DNA of 64,000 nucleotides from the NCBI RefSeq assembly GCF_036409155.1, contig NZ_JAZGLW010000002.1, positions 558,001 to 622,000 of the forward strand, read 5' to 3'. The stretch is from Mycobacterium sp. 050128 (GTDB taxonomy: Bacteria > Actinomycetota > Actinomycetes > Mycobacteriales > Mycobacteriaceae). Below, piece after piece: positions 48,243 through 56,059 of the stretch (positions within the stretch are counted from its first letter, which is position 1; each line of letters opens with the position of its first letter). The position numbers and the translations under genes are program-made. The notes under the pieces are model-generated. The model saw only the letters and a program-made list of their open reading frames with translations, was not told where the DNA came from and did not search any database.

Positions 48243-49447
48243 CAACGACTACGCCCGAACCGCTGTACATCCTCGGCGCCGGGATGCACCCCTGGGGCAA
48301 ATGGGGTCGTGACTTCACCGAATACGGCGTCGTTGCCGCGCGCGCCGCGCTGGCCGAAGCCGGCCTGGGCTGGCAACAGATCCAACTGGTCGCCGGCGCC
48401 GACACCATCCGCAACGGCTACCCTGGCTTCATCGCGGGATCGACGTTCGCGCAGAAGCTCGGCTGGAACGGCGTGCCGGTCAGCTCCAGCTACGCCGCCT
48501 GCGCCAGCGGCTCGCAGGCGCTGCAGAGCGCCCGCGCCCACATCCTGGCCGGGTTCTGCGACGTCGCGCTGGTGATCGGTGCCGACACCACGCCGAAAGG
48601 CGCGTTCGCGCCGGTCGGCGGGGAACGCAAGAACGACCCCGACTGGCAGCGGTTTCACCTGATCGGCGCGATGAACCCGGTGTACTTCGCGCTGCTCGCG
48701 CGCCGGCGGATGGATCTGTACGGGGCGACGTCGGAGGACTTCGCCCAGGTGAAGGTCAAGAACTCTCAGCACGGCCTGCAAAACCCGAATGCCCGCTACC
48801 GCAAAGAATCTTCGGTAGAGGACGTGTTGGCCAGCCCGGTGGTCAGTGACCCGTTGCGGCAGCTCGACATCTGCGCCACCTCCGACGGCGCAGCCGCACT
48901 GATCGTGGCCAGCGCCGACTTCGCGCGCAAGCACCTCGGCTCGCTCGACGGTGTGCCCTCCGTGCGCGCGGTCAGCACAGTCACTCCCCGGTACCCGCAG
49001 CACTTGCCCGAATTGCCGGACATCGCAACGGATTCCACCGCCGTCGTGCCCGGGCCCGAGCGGGTGTTCAAGGATCAGATTCTCGACGCGGCCTACGCCG
49101 AAGCCGGCATCGGGCCCGAGGACGTGAGCCTGGCCGAGGTCTACGACCTGTCCACCGCGCTCGAGCTCGACTGGTACGAGCACCTGGGATTGTGCCCCAA
49201 GGGTGAGGCCGAGCAGCTGCTGCGCAGCGGCGCCACCGCCATCGGCGGCAAGGTTCCGGTCAACCCGTCCGGCGGGCTGGCGTGCTTCGGTGAGGCCATC
49301 CCGGCCCAGGCGATCGCTCAGGTCTGCGAGCTGACCTGGCAGCTGCGTGGCCAGGCCACTGGCCGGCAGGTGGAGAACGCCACGGTCGGCGTCACCGCGA
49401 ACCAGGGCCTGTTCGGCCACGGCTCGTCGGTGATCGTCGCCCGCTAG
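48239..49447 (+). CDS. Thiolase-like lipid-transfer protein / acetyl-CoA acetyltransferase family (Rv1627c-like)
   Basis: Thiolase-fold protein of 402 residues, acting with the DUF35 partner on a CoA thioester. The nucleophile-region motif SSYAACASGSQAL (Cys near residue 87) is present and the C-terminus ends GLFGHGSSVIVAR. The usual GHP motif after NPSGGL is replaced by ACFGEAIPA, so the classical thiolase His is missing. That pattern is typical of non-condensing SCP2/Ltp-type members, some of which are retro-aldolases. The substrate (fatty acid or sterol-derived) is not shown. ATG 48239 overlaps the upstream stop. Confidence 0.88.
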   Translation: MTTTTPEPLYILGAGMHPWGKWGRDFTEYGVVAARAALAEAGLGWQQIQLVAGADTIRNGYPGFIAGSTFAQKLGWNGVPVSSSYAACASGSQALQSARAHILAGFCDVALVIGADTTPKGAFAPVGGERKNDPDWQRFHLIGAMNPVYFALLARRRMDLYGATSEDFAQVKVKNSQHGLQNPNARYRKESSVEDVLASPVVSDPLRQLDICATSDGAAALIVASADFARKHLGSLDGVPSVRAVSTVTPRYPQHLPELPDIATDSTAVVPGPERVFKDQILDAAYAEAGIGPEDVSLAEVYDLSTALELDWYEHLGLCPKGEAEQLLRSGATAIGGKVPVNPSGGLACFGEAIPAQAIAQVCELTWQLRGQATGRQVENATVGVTANQGLFGHGSSVIVAR

Positions 49448-49463
49448 GCGGCTCGCCATCCGC

Positions 49464-49519
49464 CGAGACTGCAACCAGAGCGTCGATTCGCCCAAATTCG
49501 CGATCTGAGCGCAGTCTCG
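49464..49519. repeat. Imperfect 56-bp foldback element between convergent genes
   Basis: CGAGACTGC at 49464-49472 is repeated inverted as GCAGTCTCG at 49511-49519, and the complementarity continues imperfectly inward (CAGA-CG on both sides) to arms of about 19-20 nt. It fills the 83-bp gap between the thiolase-like gene and pdtaR. It could be a bidirectional terminator or a dispersed palindromic repeat. Confidence 0.6.
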
Positions 49520-49530
49520 ACGCGCGGGCC

Positions 49531-50151
49531 CTACTCCTCGTCGGACTCGCCGCCGAGGGTTTCCAGCACGACTTCGGCCACCCGCTTCATCGTGGTCCGG
49601 CGATCCATGGCGGCGCGCTGGATCCACTTGAACGCCTCGGGCTCGGTCATGCCCTGCTTGGACTGCAGCAGACCCTTGGCGCGTTCGACGACCTTGCGGG
49701 TCTCCAGGCGGTCGGACAGCGTCGCGACTTCGCGTTCCAGCGCGGTGATCTCGCCGAATCGGCTGACGGCCAACTCGATGGCCGGGATCAGATCGCTGAT
49801 CGTGAACGGCTTCACCAGATATGCCATCGCGCCGGCATCGCGCGCCCGTTCGACGAGATCGCGCTGGCTGAACGCGGTCAGCACCACGATCGGCGCGATG
49901 CGTTTACTGGCTATCTCGGACGCGGCGTCGATGCCGTCACGGCGCGGCATCTTCACGTCCATGATCACGAGGTCGGGCTTATGGAGCTCGGCCAGCTCGA
50001 CGGCTTCCTGGCCGTCGCCGGCCTCGCCGACGATGTCGTAGCCCTCCTCTCGCAGCATCTCGGCCAAGTCCATACGGATCAGCGCTTCGTCTTCCGCGAT
50101 CAGGACCCGGCGCGGCACAGCGGCGTCGGTGTCGGTCGTGGGGCCTGTCAT
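49531..50151 (-). CDS. pdtaR: Two-component antitermination response regulator PdtaR
   Basis: Response regulator of 206 residues with a receiver domain (about 12-130; acidic pair in LIAEDEAL, phospho-acceptor Asp in LVIMDVKMPRRDG, Thr in VVLTAF, Lys in YLVKPF) and a C-terminal ANTAR RNA-binding domain (about 145-205; ERAKGLLQSKQGMTEPEAFKWIQRAAM). Phosphorylation by the kinase PdtaS lets it bind tandem hairpins in mRNA leaders and prevent termination. Nearly identical to M. tuberculosis Rv1626. ATG 50151 (MTGPTT) is the expected start; 13 more in-frame codons exist upstream. Confidence 0.97.
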   Translation of the reverse strand: MTGPTTDTDAAVPRRVLIAEDEALIRMDLAEMLREEGYDIVGEAGDGQEAVELAELHKPDLVIMDVKMPRRDGIDAASEIASKRIAPIVVLTAFSQRDLVERARDAGAMAYLVKPFTISDLIPAIELAVSRFGEITALEREVATLSDRLETRKVVERAKGLLQSKQGMTEPEAFKWIQRAAMDRRTTMKRVAEVVLETLGGESDEE

Positions 50152-50263
50152 GACGGACATTGTCTCGTGGATCGCGACAACCAGCGACATCGGGGGCGGT
50201 GAGAGCGGACGACCGCACCGATCCTCTATGGTGGGAGGCCGCTTAAGTTAATACGCCGGACAC

Positions 50264-50340
50264 GCCCTCGTATCCCAACTGGCAGAGGAAACGGATTCAA
50301 AACCCGTGCAGTGTGAGTTCGAATCTCACCGAGGGCACCA
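50264..50340 (+). tRNA. tRNA-Leu (anticodon CAA), CCA encoded, short variable loop
   Basis: Complete 77-nt cloverleaf: acceptor stem GCCCTCG/CGAGGGC, discriminator A then CCA, D arm TCC/GGA, anticodon stem ACGGA/CCCGT with one A-C mismatch at its top, loop TTCAAAA with CAA at 50298-50300, and T arm GTGAG/CTCAC around TTCGAAT. The variable loop is only 5 nt (GCAGT), although leucine tRNAs normally carry a long variable arm; the anticodon loop and A73 fit Leu (UUG codon). Confidence 0.93.
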
Positions 50341-50498
50341 CGCCTGACCCGGCAGCTCAGTCTCAGACGAGTCGCCTATTGCGTTTTGACAACACCGCAA
50401 TAACGCCGCAATTCCGGAAACGACACGGTTGGTTCGCGGAACGTCTTTCGCTTGTTCAACAGTCGTACAGTAAGCACGCTTTACCCCGTTCACCCAGA

Positions 50499-50621
50499 AT
50501 GGAGTTCGTCGTGTCGCGTTTTAGCAAACTGTTCGTTGCCGTCGTTATTGTGCTGACCCCGCTCACCACTTCGGGATGCGGAAGCTTCTGCATTCCCGGC
50601 GGATCCTGCATCAGCATCTAG
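50499..50621 (+). CDS. Very small putative lipoprotein / Cys-rich peptide
   Basis: Frame of 40 residues with a basic start, a hydrophobic stretch (LFVAVVIVLTPLT) and a lipobox-like TSGC, so the mature product would be only about 14 residues (CGSFCIPGGSCISI) with three Cys. The start is ATG 50499 or GTG 50511; a longer frame runs back into the tRNA and is not credible. A strong hairpin follows the stop, which supports a real transcript unit. Not recognised; it could be a membrane-anchored or exported micropeptide. TACAGT at 50466-50471 may be its -10 box. Confidence 0.45.
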   Translation: MEFVVSRFSKLFVAVVIVLTPLTTSGCGSFCIPGGSCISI

Positions 50622-50631
50622 GTTGTTCCGT

Positions 50632-50663
50632 CCTATCCACCCCTCCGCGGAGGGGTGGATAGG
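50632..50663 (+). terminator. 32-bp perfect palindrome, probable terminator
   Basis: The 16-nt arm CCTATCCACCCCTCCG is followed at once by its exact reverse complement. As RNA it forms a stem of about 14 bp with a tiny loop, 10 bp after the small lipoprotein stop. No T run follows, which is usual for mycobacterial hairpin terminators. Confidence 0.7.
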
Positions 50664-50803
50664 CATCTTCCGGGCCACTAGTCGACAACTGAGACTGCTT
50701 GTACACCAATATATTCGGTGAAACACCGGGCCACGCACGCCGACCTCAGTACTATGCGGGCATGCCGTGACAAGCGGTGCCTTCTGGTGCGGGAGGTGGT
50801 GGC

Positions 50804-51487
50804 GTGAATCTGCGACGCGATCGACAGGAACCGTTGTCGGACATCGTCATTGAACTGGACGAGCCCGCCGACCTATTCGCCGTCGACGAGCGGGCCCTGC
50901 TATCCGGCGCGCACCGAATCGACAGCGGCATGGACGAACTCGTCGAGCTGATGTTGGCCCAGAAACGACATTCCAATGTTCAGCGCATCGTTTTGGATAT
51001 CACCGGCGAATGCTCCGAAGAACTGGCAGCGACCCTGGAATCGTCGGTCCGCCGCTACTGCGCGTTGGCAGTGCGCCGGGCCGATCGGCAGCATGACCTG
51101 ATCTGGCGCCAGGGCATGCGGTCGCTCATCAGCGGCTCGGTGCTCTTCGTTGCGGGCATCGCGCTGTCGTACATCTTCACTCGCCCAATGGTGGGTGAGC
51201 TCGCCGGTGAACTGCTCGGCAACGGCGTGTTCCTCGTGGTGGCGTGGGTTGGCCTGTGGTACCCCCTGGATGTGCTGTTCATCGCGAGAGAGCAGGCAAA
51301 GCGCGAGTCGCGGGTGTTCGCCATGATGCTGGCCATGCCGGTCGTGGTCCGAACCCATGCCGGAACGGTGCCCGTCGAGCACCTGCCCGGGTTCACCCCA
51401 TCCGGCGGACGGCGGACCACTCGCCTCCGTGACACGCACATCCATTTGCGCGGTGCGCCGCCGACCGGGAGTCCCGGCCCCAGTTAG
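50804..51487 (+). CDS. Conserved hypothetical membrane protein (two helices)
   Basis: Unrecognised protein of 227 residues. The N-terminal ~100 residues are soluble and charged (DIVIELDEPADLFAVDERAL, then an amphipathic VRRYCALAVRRADRQHDLIW region). Two transmembrane helices follow (about 113-132 and 143-165), then a cytoplasmic-looking basic segment and a low-complexity tail. GTG 50804 is chosen because GGGAGG at 50791-50796 lies 7 nt upstream; GTG 50777 is the longer option. It precedes the membrane cyclase by 48 bp on the same strand, but that gene appears to have its own promoter. No function assigned. Confidence 0.65.
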   Translation: MNLRRDRQEPLSDIVIELDEPADLFAVDERALLSGAHRIDSGMDELVELMLAQKRHSNVQRIVLDITGECSEELAATLESSVRRYCALAVRRADRQHDLIWRQGMRSLISGSVLFVAGIALSYIFTRPMVGELAGELLGNGVFLVVAWVGLWYPLDVLFIAREQAKRESRVFAMMLAMPVVVRTHAGTVPVEHLPGFTPSGGRRTTRLRDTHIHLRGAPPTGSPGPS

Positions 51488-51523
51488 CCAACCGCGGCGT
51501 TGGGGAATGTCCTGGCCAACGGT

Positions 51524-51529
51524 TACGCT
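51524..51529 (+). promoter_or_regulatory. -10 box of the membrane cyclase gene (leaderless start)
   Basis: TACGCT, 6 nt (CTTAGC), then GTG GTG (51536/51539). The second GTG gives the start VPKKCGAPP corresponding to the M. tuberculosis protein. Confidence 0.55.
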
Positions 51530-51535
51530 CTTAGC

Positions 51536-52876
51536 GTGGTGCCTAAGAAATGCGGGGCCCCGCCAAACTCGTCAGATGGCTCGGCGCGACCGGACTGCAA
51601 AGCAGCGGTGCGGGCCGAGAATCGCGCCCGCAAAGACCACTACGCGGATAGCCACGACCGTCGCTCCCGGGTGCTCAATATCAACGCGATGATGGCGGTA
51701 GTCGTCAGCCTGCTTTTCGGGATCCTGGGCATCTGGACCGGGTCCTTTGCACAGCGAACCCAATTGATCACGCTGATCGCCGCGATGATCTTCCTCACCG
51801 TCCCGTGGCTGCACCGCTTCGGGGAACTGGTTGCGCCGCTGACCTACATCGTCTCGGCGTATCTAGTCATCTTCTTCATCTGCTGGGAGGTCGGCACCGG
51901 CTCCGGCGTCCAGTACTACTACATCGCCAACGCGAGCCTGGTGGTGCTGCAGCTCGGCATCGAACGAATCGGCCTGGCCGCGCTGCTGGCAGGCGTCGGT
52001 GCCGGGCTGGTGATCGCGCTGCAGTTCCTGGTCCCCCGCTCGACCGGGCTCGAGCAGCCCTGGGCCGAGCGGACGAGCTTTGTCATCACGACGGTCTCGG
52101 CCTGCACAATGGCGGTGGTGACGGTGTGGTTCGCGCTGCGCGACACCAAGCGCGCCGAAGCCGTCATGGAGTCGGAGTACGAGCGGTCGGAAGCCTTGTT
52201 GGCCAACATGTTGCCGTCCAGCGTCGCCGACCGGCTCAAAGAACCCGAGCGCGACGTGATCGCCGACCGATACGAAGAGGCCTCGGTGCTGTTCGCCGAC
52301 ATGGTCGGCTTCACCGAGCGCGCCAGCTCGACCGCACCGTGCGACCTCGTCAAGTTCCTGGACCGGGTCTATGGCGCCTTCGACGAACTGCTGGACAAGC
52401 ACGGGCTGGAGAAGATCAAAGTCAGCGGAGACTCCTACATGGTGGTCAGCGGAGTCCCGCGGCCCCGGCCCGACCACGTGCAAGCGCTGGCCGACTTTGC
52501 CCTCGACATGGTCGCGGCCGCCGCGAAAATCAAAGATGCACAAGGACTTTCGGTGCCGCTACGCGTCGGCTTCGCGACGGGCACCGTGGTCGCGGGCGTC
52601 GTGGGGTCGCGACGCTTCTTCTACGACGTGTGGGGCGACGCGGTCAATGTCGCGGCCCGGATGGAATCGACGGACTCGGTGGGACAGATTCAAGTGCCCG
52701 AGGACGTGTACGAGCGCCTGAAGGACGAGTTCGTGCTGCGCGAGCGTGGCCGGATCGAGGTCAAAGGCAAAGGCGTGATGCACACCTGGTACCTGATCGG
52801 CCGCAAGCCGGCGGCCGCCGAATCCGGTGACATGGCCGCCGAAAATCCCCGAACGACGCACGGCGCCACGGTCTAA
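51536..52876 (+). CDS. cya: Membrane-bound class III adenylate cyclase (Rv1625c-like)
   Basis: Membrane cyclase of 446 residues, half the topology of mammalian cyclases: six transmembrane helices (about 45-190), a coiled-coil transducer (LRDTKRAEAVMESEYERSEAL) and one catalytic domain (about 245-430) that works as a homodimer. Catalytic residues are all there: metal Asp in VLFADMVGF and KVSGDSYMV (with the adenine-binding Lys just before), the second adenine Asp in YDVWGDAVNVAARM with its Asn and Arg. Expected product is cAMP. Very similar to Rv1625c (443 aa). Lies 42 bp upstream of the HdeD-like gene. Confidence 0.96.
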   Translation: MVPKKCGAPPNSSDGSARPDCKAAVRAENRARKDHYADSHDRRSRVLNINAMMAVVVSLLFGILGIWTGSFAQRTQLITLIAAMIFLTVPWLHRFGELVAPLTYIVSAYLVIFFICWEVGTGSGVQYYYIANASLVVLQLGIERIGLAALLAGVGAGLVIALQFLVPRSTGLEQPWAERTSFVITTVSACTMAVVTVWFALRDTKRAEAVMESEYERSEALLANMLPSSVADRLKEPERDVIADRYEEASVLFADMVGFTERASSTAPCDLVKFLDRVYGAFDELLDKHGLEKIKVSGDSYMVVSGVPRPRPDHVQALADFALDMVAAAAKIKDAQGLSVPLRVGFATGTVVAGVVGSRRFFYDVWGDAVNVAARMESTDSVGQIQVPEDVYERLKDEFVLRERGRIEVKGKGVMHTWYLIGRKPAAAESGDMAAENPRTTHGATV

Positions 52877-52917
52877 AGCCCCTATTTTCGGTCGCGCGGC
52901 TGTGCCACAGTGAGGCT

Positions 52918-53499
52918 ATGCAGCCCAGCCCTGTTCCAACCATGTTGCCGCATCTGTGGAAATCCACGCTGGTATCGGGAGTCCTGACGCTGATCGTCGG
53001 TGTCCTGGTGCTGGCGTGGCCGGGGATATCCGTCCTGGCCGCCGCGATCGCCTTTGGCGTCTATCTGCTGATTACCGGTGTCGCACAAGTCGTATTCGCT
53101 TTCAGTCTGCATGTTTCGGCGGGCAGTCGCATCCTGCTGTTCATCAGCGGTGCCGCGTCGCTGATCCTGGCCGTGCTGGCATTTCGCCACTTCGGCCAGG
53201 GGTACGCGGTCCTGTTGCTGGCCATCTGGATTGGCATCGGATTCATCTTCCGTGGTGTGGCCACAACGGTTTCCGCGATCAGCCATCCGACACTGCCGGG
53301 ACGCGGCTGGTCGATTTTCGTCGGCGTCATCACACTGATCGCCGGTGTTGTCGTGCTGGCATCTCCGATCGCATCGATCATCACGCTGGCGATCGTTGTC
53401 GGGATTTGGCTGGCCGTCATCGGCGTGTTCGAAGTGATCGCGTCCTTCGGAATCCGCAAGGCCTCCAAAGAACTCGGGAATGGCGTCGGAAGCGCCTAA
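52918..53499 (+). CDS. HdeD-like (DUF308) membrane protein (Rv1624c-like)
   Basis: Integral membrane protein of 193 residues with six hydrophobic helices arranged as three repeats of a two-helix DUF308 unit, as in HdeD. E. coli HdeD is linked to acid resistance at high cell density; the mycobacterial role is unknown. Small-residue helices such as LIVGVLVLAWPGISVLAAAIAFG and the repeated ...LIAGVVVLASPIASIITLAIVVG show the internal repeat. It lies between the cyclase and cydA, as in M. tuberculosis. Confidence 0.85.
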   Translation: MQPSPVPTMLPHLWKSTLVSGVLTLIVGVLVLAWPGISVLAAAIAFGVYLLITGVAQVVFAFSLHVSAGSRILLFISGAASLILAVLAFRHFGQGYAVLLLAIWIGIGFIFRGVATTVSAISHPTLPGRGWSIFVGVITLIAGVVVLASPIASIITLAIVVGIWLAVIGVFEVIASFGIRKASKELGNGVGSA

Positions 53500-53518
53500 C
53501 TACTACACTGTGTCGTAG
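53500..53518. promoter_or_regulatory. 19-bp near-perfect palindrome over the cydA -10 box
   Basis: CTACTACACTGTGTCGTAG pairs at 8 of 9 positions around a central T. It contains TACACT (53504-53509), a good -10 hexamer, and lies 27 nt upstream of the cydA ATG, so a protein bound here would block transcription. It does not match the mycobacterial CRP site (TGTGA-N6-TCACA). Confidence 0.6.
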
Positions 53519-53544
53519 AACGCTGCAGTCACGGGAGATGACGG

Positions 53545-54999
53545 ATGAATGTCGTCGACATTTCGCGGTGGCAGTTCGGTATCACCACCGTCTACCACTT
53601 CGTCTTTGTGCCGCTCACGATCGGCCTGGCCCCTTTGGTCGCCGTCATGCAGACCGTGTGGGTGGCCACCGGCAATACCGCCTGGTACCGCCTGACCAAG
53701 TTCTTCGGCAAGCTGCTCCTGATCAACTTCGCGATCGGGGTGGCGACCGGGATCGTGCAGGAGTTCCAGTTCGGCATGAACTGGAGCGAATACTCGCGGT
53801 TCGTCGGCGACATCTTCGGCGCCCCACTCGCGATGGAAGGCCTGGCCGCCTTCTTCTTCGAATCCACCTTCCTGGGTTTGTGGATCTTCGGCTGGAGCAG
53901 ATTGCCGCGACTGGTGCACCTGGCCTGCATCTGGATCGTCGCAATCGCCGTCAACGTGTCCGCGTTCTTCATCATCTCGGCGAATTCGTTTATGCAGCAT
54001 CCGGTTGGTGCGCACTACAACCCGGCGACCAAGCGCGCCGAGTTGGACAGCATCGGGGCGTTCCTCAGCAATAACACCGCCCGTGCGGCGTTTTCACACG
54101 CGGTCAACGGCTCGTTGCTGACCGCCGCCACCTTCGTCGCCGCGGTGAGCGCCTGGTGGCTGATTCGCGCGCAGAAGACAGGGAACGTGGATCTCGGCAA
54201 AGTGTTTCGTCCGGCGGCGATCCTCGGGTGTTGGGTGGCACTGTTCGCCACCGTCGGGCTGTTCTTCACCGGCGACCAGCAGGGCAAGCTGATGTTCCAG
54301 CAGCAGCCGATGAAAATGGCATCGGCGGAATCGTTGTGCAACACCGAAACCGATCCGGACTTCTCTATCCTGACGGTCGGTTCGCACAACAACTGCGACA
54401 GCATCACCCGCGTGATCCAGGTGCCCTACGTCTTGCCGTTCCTCGCCGAGAGCAAATTCACCGGTGTGACGTTGCAGGGCGTACGCGACATACAGCAAGA
54501 CTCTCAACGCAAGTTCGGACCAAATGACTACCGGCCCAACCTATTCGTCACGTATTGGTCGTTCCGCATGATGATCGGCTTGATGGCGATCCCGGTGCTG
54601 TTCGCGCTCGCCACCTTGTGGCTGACCCGCGGCGGCCGCACCCCCACCCAATCGTGGTACTCCTGGTTCGCGCTACTGACCATCCCGACTCCGTTCCTGG
54701 CCAACAGCGCCGGATGGGTGTTCACGGAAATGGGCCGCCAGCCATGGCTTGTGGTGCCGAATCCGACCGGCGACCAGCAGGTCCGGCTGACGGTCAGCCA
54801 AGGCGTATCGGATCACGCGGCCGGCATGGTCGTCACCTCGCTGGTGCTATTCACCCTTGTCTACGCGGTGCTCGCGGTCATCTGGTTCTGGCTGCTGAAG
54901 CGCTACGTCGCCGAGGGGCCGATGGAACACGATGCGGAACCCGCACCGCCGAAGGCACCCGGCGACGACGAAGTGGCCCCGCTGTCGTTCGCCTACTGA
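53545..54999 (+). CDS. cydA: Cytochrome bd oxidase subunit I
   Basis: Quinol oxidase subunit of 484 residues carrying haems b558, b595 and d, with about nine transmembrane helices. It oxidises menaquinol and reduces O2 without pumping protons, supporting growth at low oxygen or when the cytochrome bcc-aa3 branch is blocked. Conserved elements: the N-terminal WQFGITTVYHFVFVPLTIG with a haem-ligand His, the GRQPW motif (EMGRQPWLVV) and a short Q-loop as is usual in actinobacteria. ATG 53545 follows GGGAGATG. First gene of cydA-cydB-cydD-cydC. Confidence 0.97.
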   Translation: MNVVDISRWQFGITTVYHFVFVPLTIGLAPLVAVMQTVWVATGNTAWYRLTKFFGKLLLINFAIGVATGIVQEFQFGMNWSEYSRFVGDIFGAPLAMEGLAAFFFESTFLGLWIFGWSRLPRLVHLACIWIVAIAVNVSAFFIISANSFMQHPVGAHYNPATKRAELDSIGAFLSNNTARAAFSHAVNGSLLTAATFVAAVSAWWLIRAQKTGNVDLGKVFRPAAILGCWVALFATVGLFFTGDQQGKLMFQQQPMKMASAESLCNTETDPDFSILTVGSHNNCDSITRVIQVPYVLPFLAESKFTGVTLQGVRDIQQDSQRKFGPNDYRPNLFVTYWSFRMMIGLMAIPVLFALATLWLTRGGRTPTQSWYSWFALLTIPTPFLANSAGWVFTEMGRQPWLVVPNPTGDQQVRLTVSQGVSDHAAGMVVTSLVLFTLVYAVLAVIWFWLLKRYVAEGPMEHDAEPAPPKAPGDDEVAPLSFAY

Positions 55000-55018
55000 C
55001 CCGGGAAGGAATTAACCA

Positions 55019-56059
55019 ATGGCACTGCAAGAGTTATGGTTCGGCATCATCGCCGTACTGTTCCTGGGCTTCTTCATCCTAGAGGGCTTCGACTTCGGCG
55101 TGGGCATGCTGATGGAACCGTTCGGTCGCGCCGGCACCGGCGACGGGGAGAACCACCGACGCGCCGCGCTAAACACCATCGGCCCGGTGTGGGACGGCAA
55201 CGAGGTCTGGCTACTCACCGCCGGCGCCGGGATGTTCGCCGCCTTCCCCGGCTGGTACGCGAGCGTGTTCTCCACGCTCTATTTACCGTTGCTCGCGATC
55301 CTGTTCGGCATGATCGTGCGAGCGGTGGCCATCGAATGGCGCGGCAAGATCGACGACACGAAATGGCGCGCCCTGGCCGATTTCGCCATTGCGGCCGGGT
55401 CCTGGCTGCCCGCGGTGCTGTGGGGTGTGGCGTTCGCCATCCTGGTGCGCGGCCTGCCGGTGGACGCCAACGGTCACATTCATCTTTCCATCGGCGACGT
55501 GCTCAACGCCTACACGCTGCTGGGCGGTCTGGCCACCGCCGGGCTGTTCTTGTTCTACGGCGCGGTGTTCGTCGCGTTGAAGACGTCCGGCGCGATCCGC
55601 GACGACGCGCACCGATTCGCGCAGCGGCTATCGCTTCCGGTTACGGGACTGGTTGCCGCCTTTGGGCTTTGGACACAGCTGGCGCATGGCAAGACCTGGA
55701 CCTGGCTGGTGCTGGCCGTGGCGGTCGTCGCACAGCTTGCCGCCGTGGCGTTGGTGTGGCGCCGCGCCTCCGACGGCTGGGCATTCACGAGCACGGCGCT
55801 GGTCGTCGCGGCCGTGGTGATTCTGTTGTTCGGCGTGCTGTATCCCGATTTGGTGCCCTCCACGCTGAACAAGCAGTGGAGCCTGACGATCTACAACGCG
55901 TCGTCGACGCCCTACACGCTCAAGATCATGACCTGGGTGACCGCATTCTTCGCCCCGCTGACGGTTGTGTACCAGGCGTGGACGTATTGGGTCTTCCGGC
56001 AACGGATCTCGACTGACCGGATACCTCCGTCGATCGGCCTGGCAAGGCGCCCGTCCTGA
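55019..56059 (+). CDS. cydB: Cytochrome bd oxidase subunit II
   Basis: Second subunit of the bd oxidase, 346 residues with about eight or nine transmembrane helices, pairing with CydA. The start MALQELWFGIIAVLFLGFFI and the segment EGFDFGVGML are family hallmarks, as is the GPVWDGNEVWLL motif. AAGGA lies 8-9 nt before ATG 55019. The stop (TGA 56057-56059) overlaps the probable CTG start of cydD. Confidence 0.97.
   Translation: MALQELWFGIIAVLFLGFFILEGFDFGVGMLMEPFGRAGTGDGENHRRAALNTIGPVWDGNEVWLLTAGAGMFAAFPGWYASVFSTLYLPLLAILFGMIVRAVAIEWRGKIDDTKWRALADFAIAAGSWLPAVLWGVAFAILVRGLPVDANGHIHLSIGDVLNAYTLLGGLATAGLFLFYGAVFVALKTSGAIRDDAHRFAQRLSLPVTGLVAAFGLWTQLAHGKTWTWLVLAVAVVAQLAAVALVWRRASDGWAFTSTALVVAAVVILLFGVLYPDLVPSTLNKQWSLTIYNASSTPYTLKIMTWVTAFFAPLTVVYQAWTYWVFRQRISTDRIPPSIGLARRPS

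Noticed and set aside
50313..50498. Long version of the small lipoprotein gene beginning inside the tRNA
   Set aside because: It would overlap the tRNA 3' half and place the hydrophobic segment in the middle of the protein.
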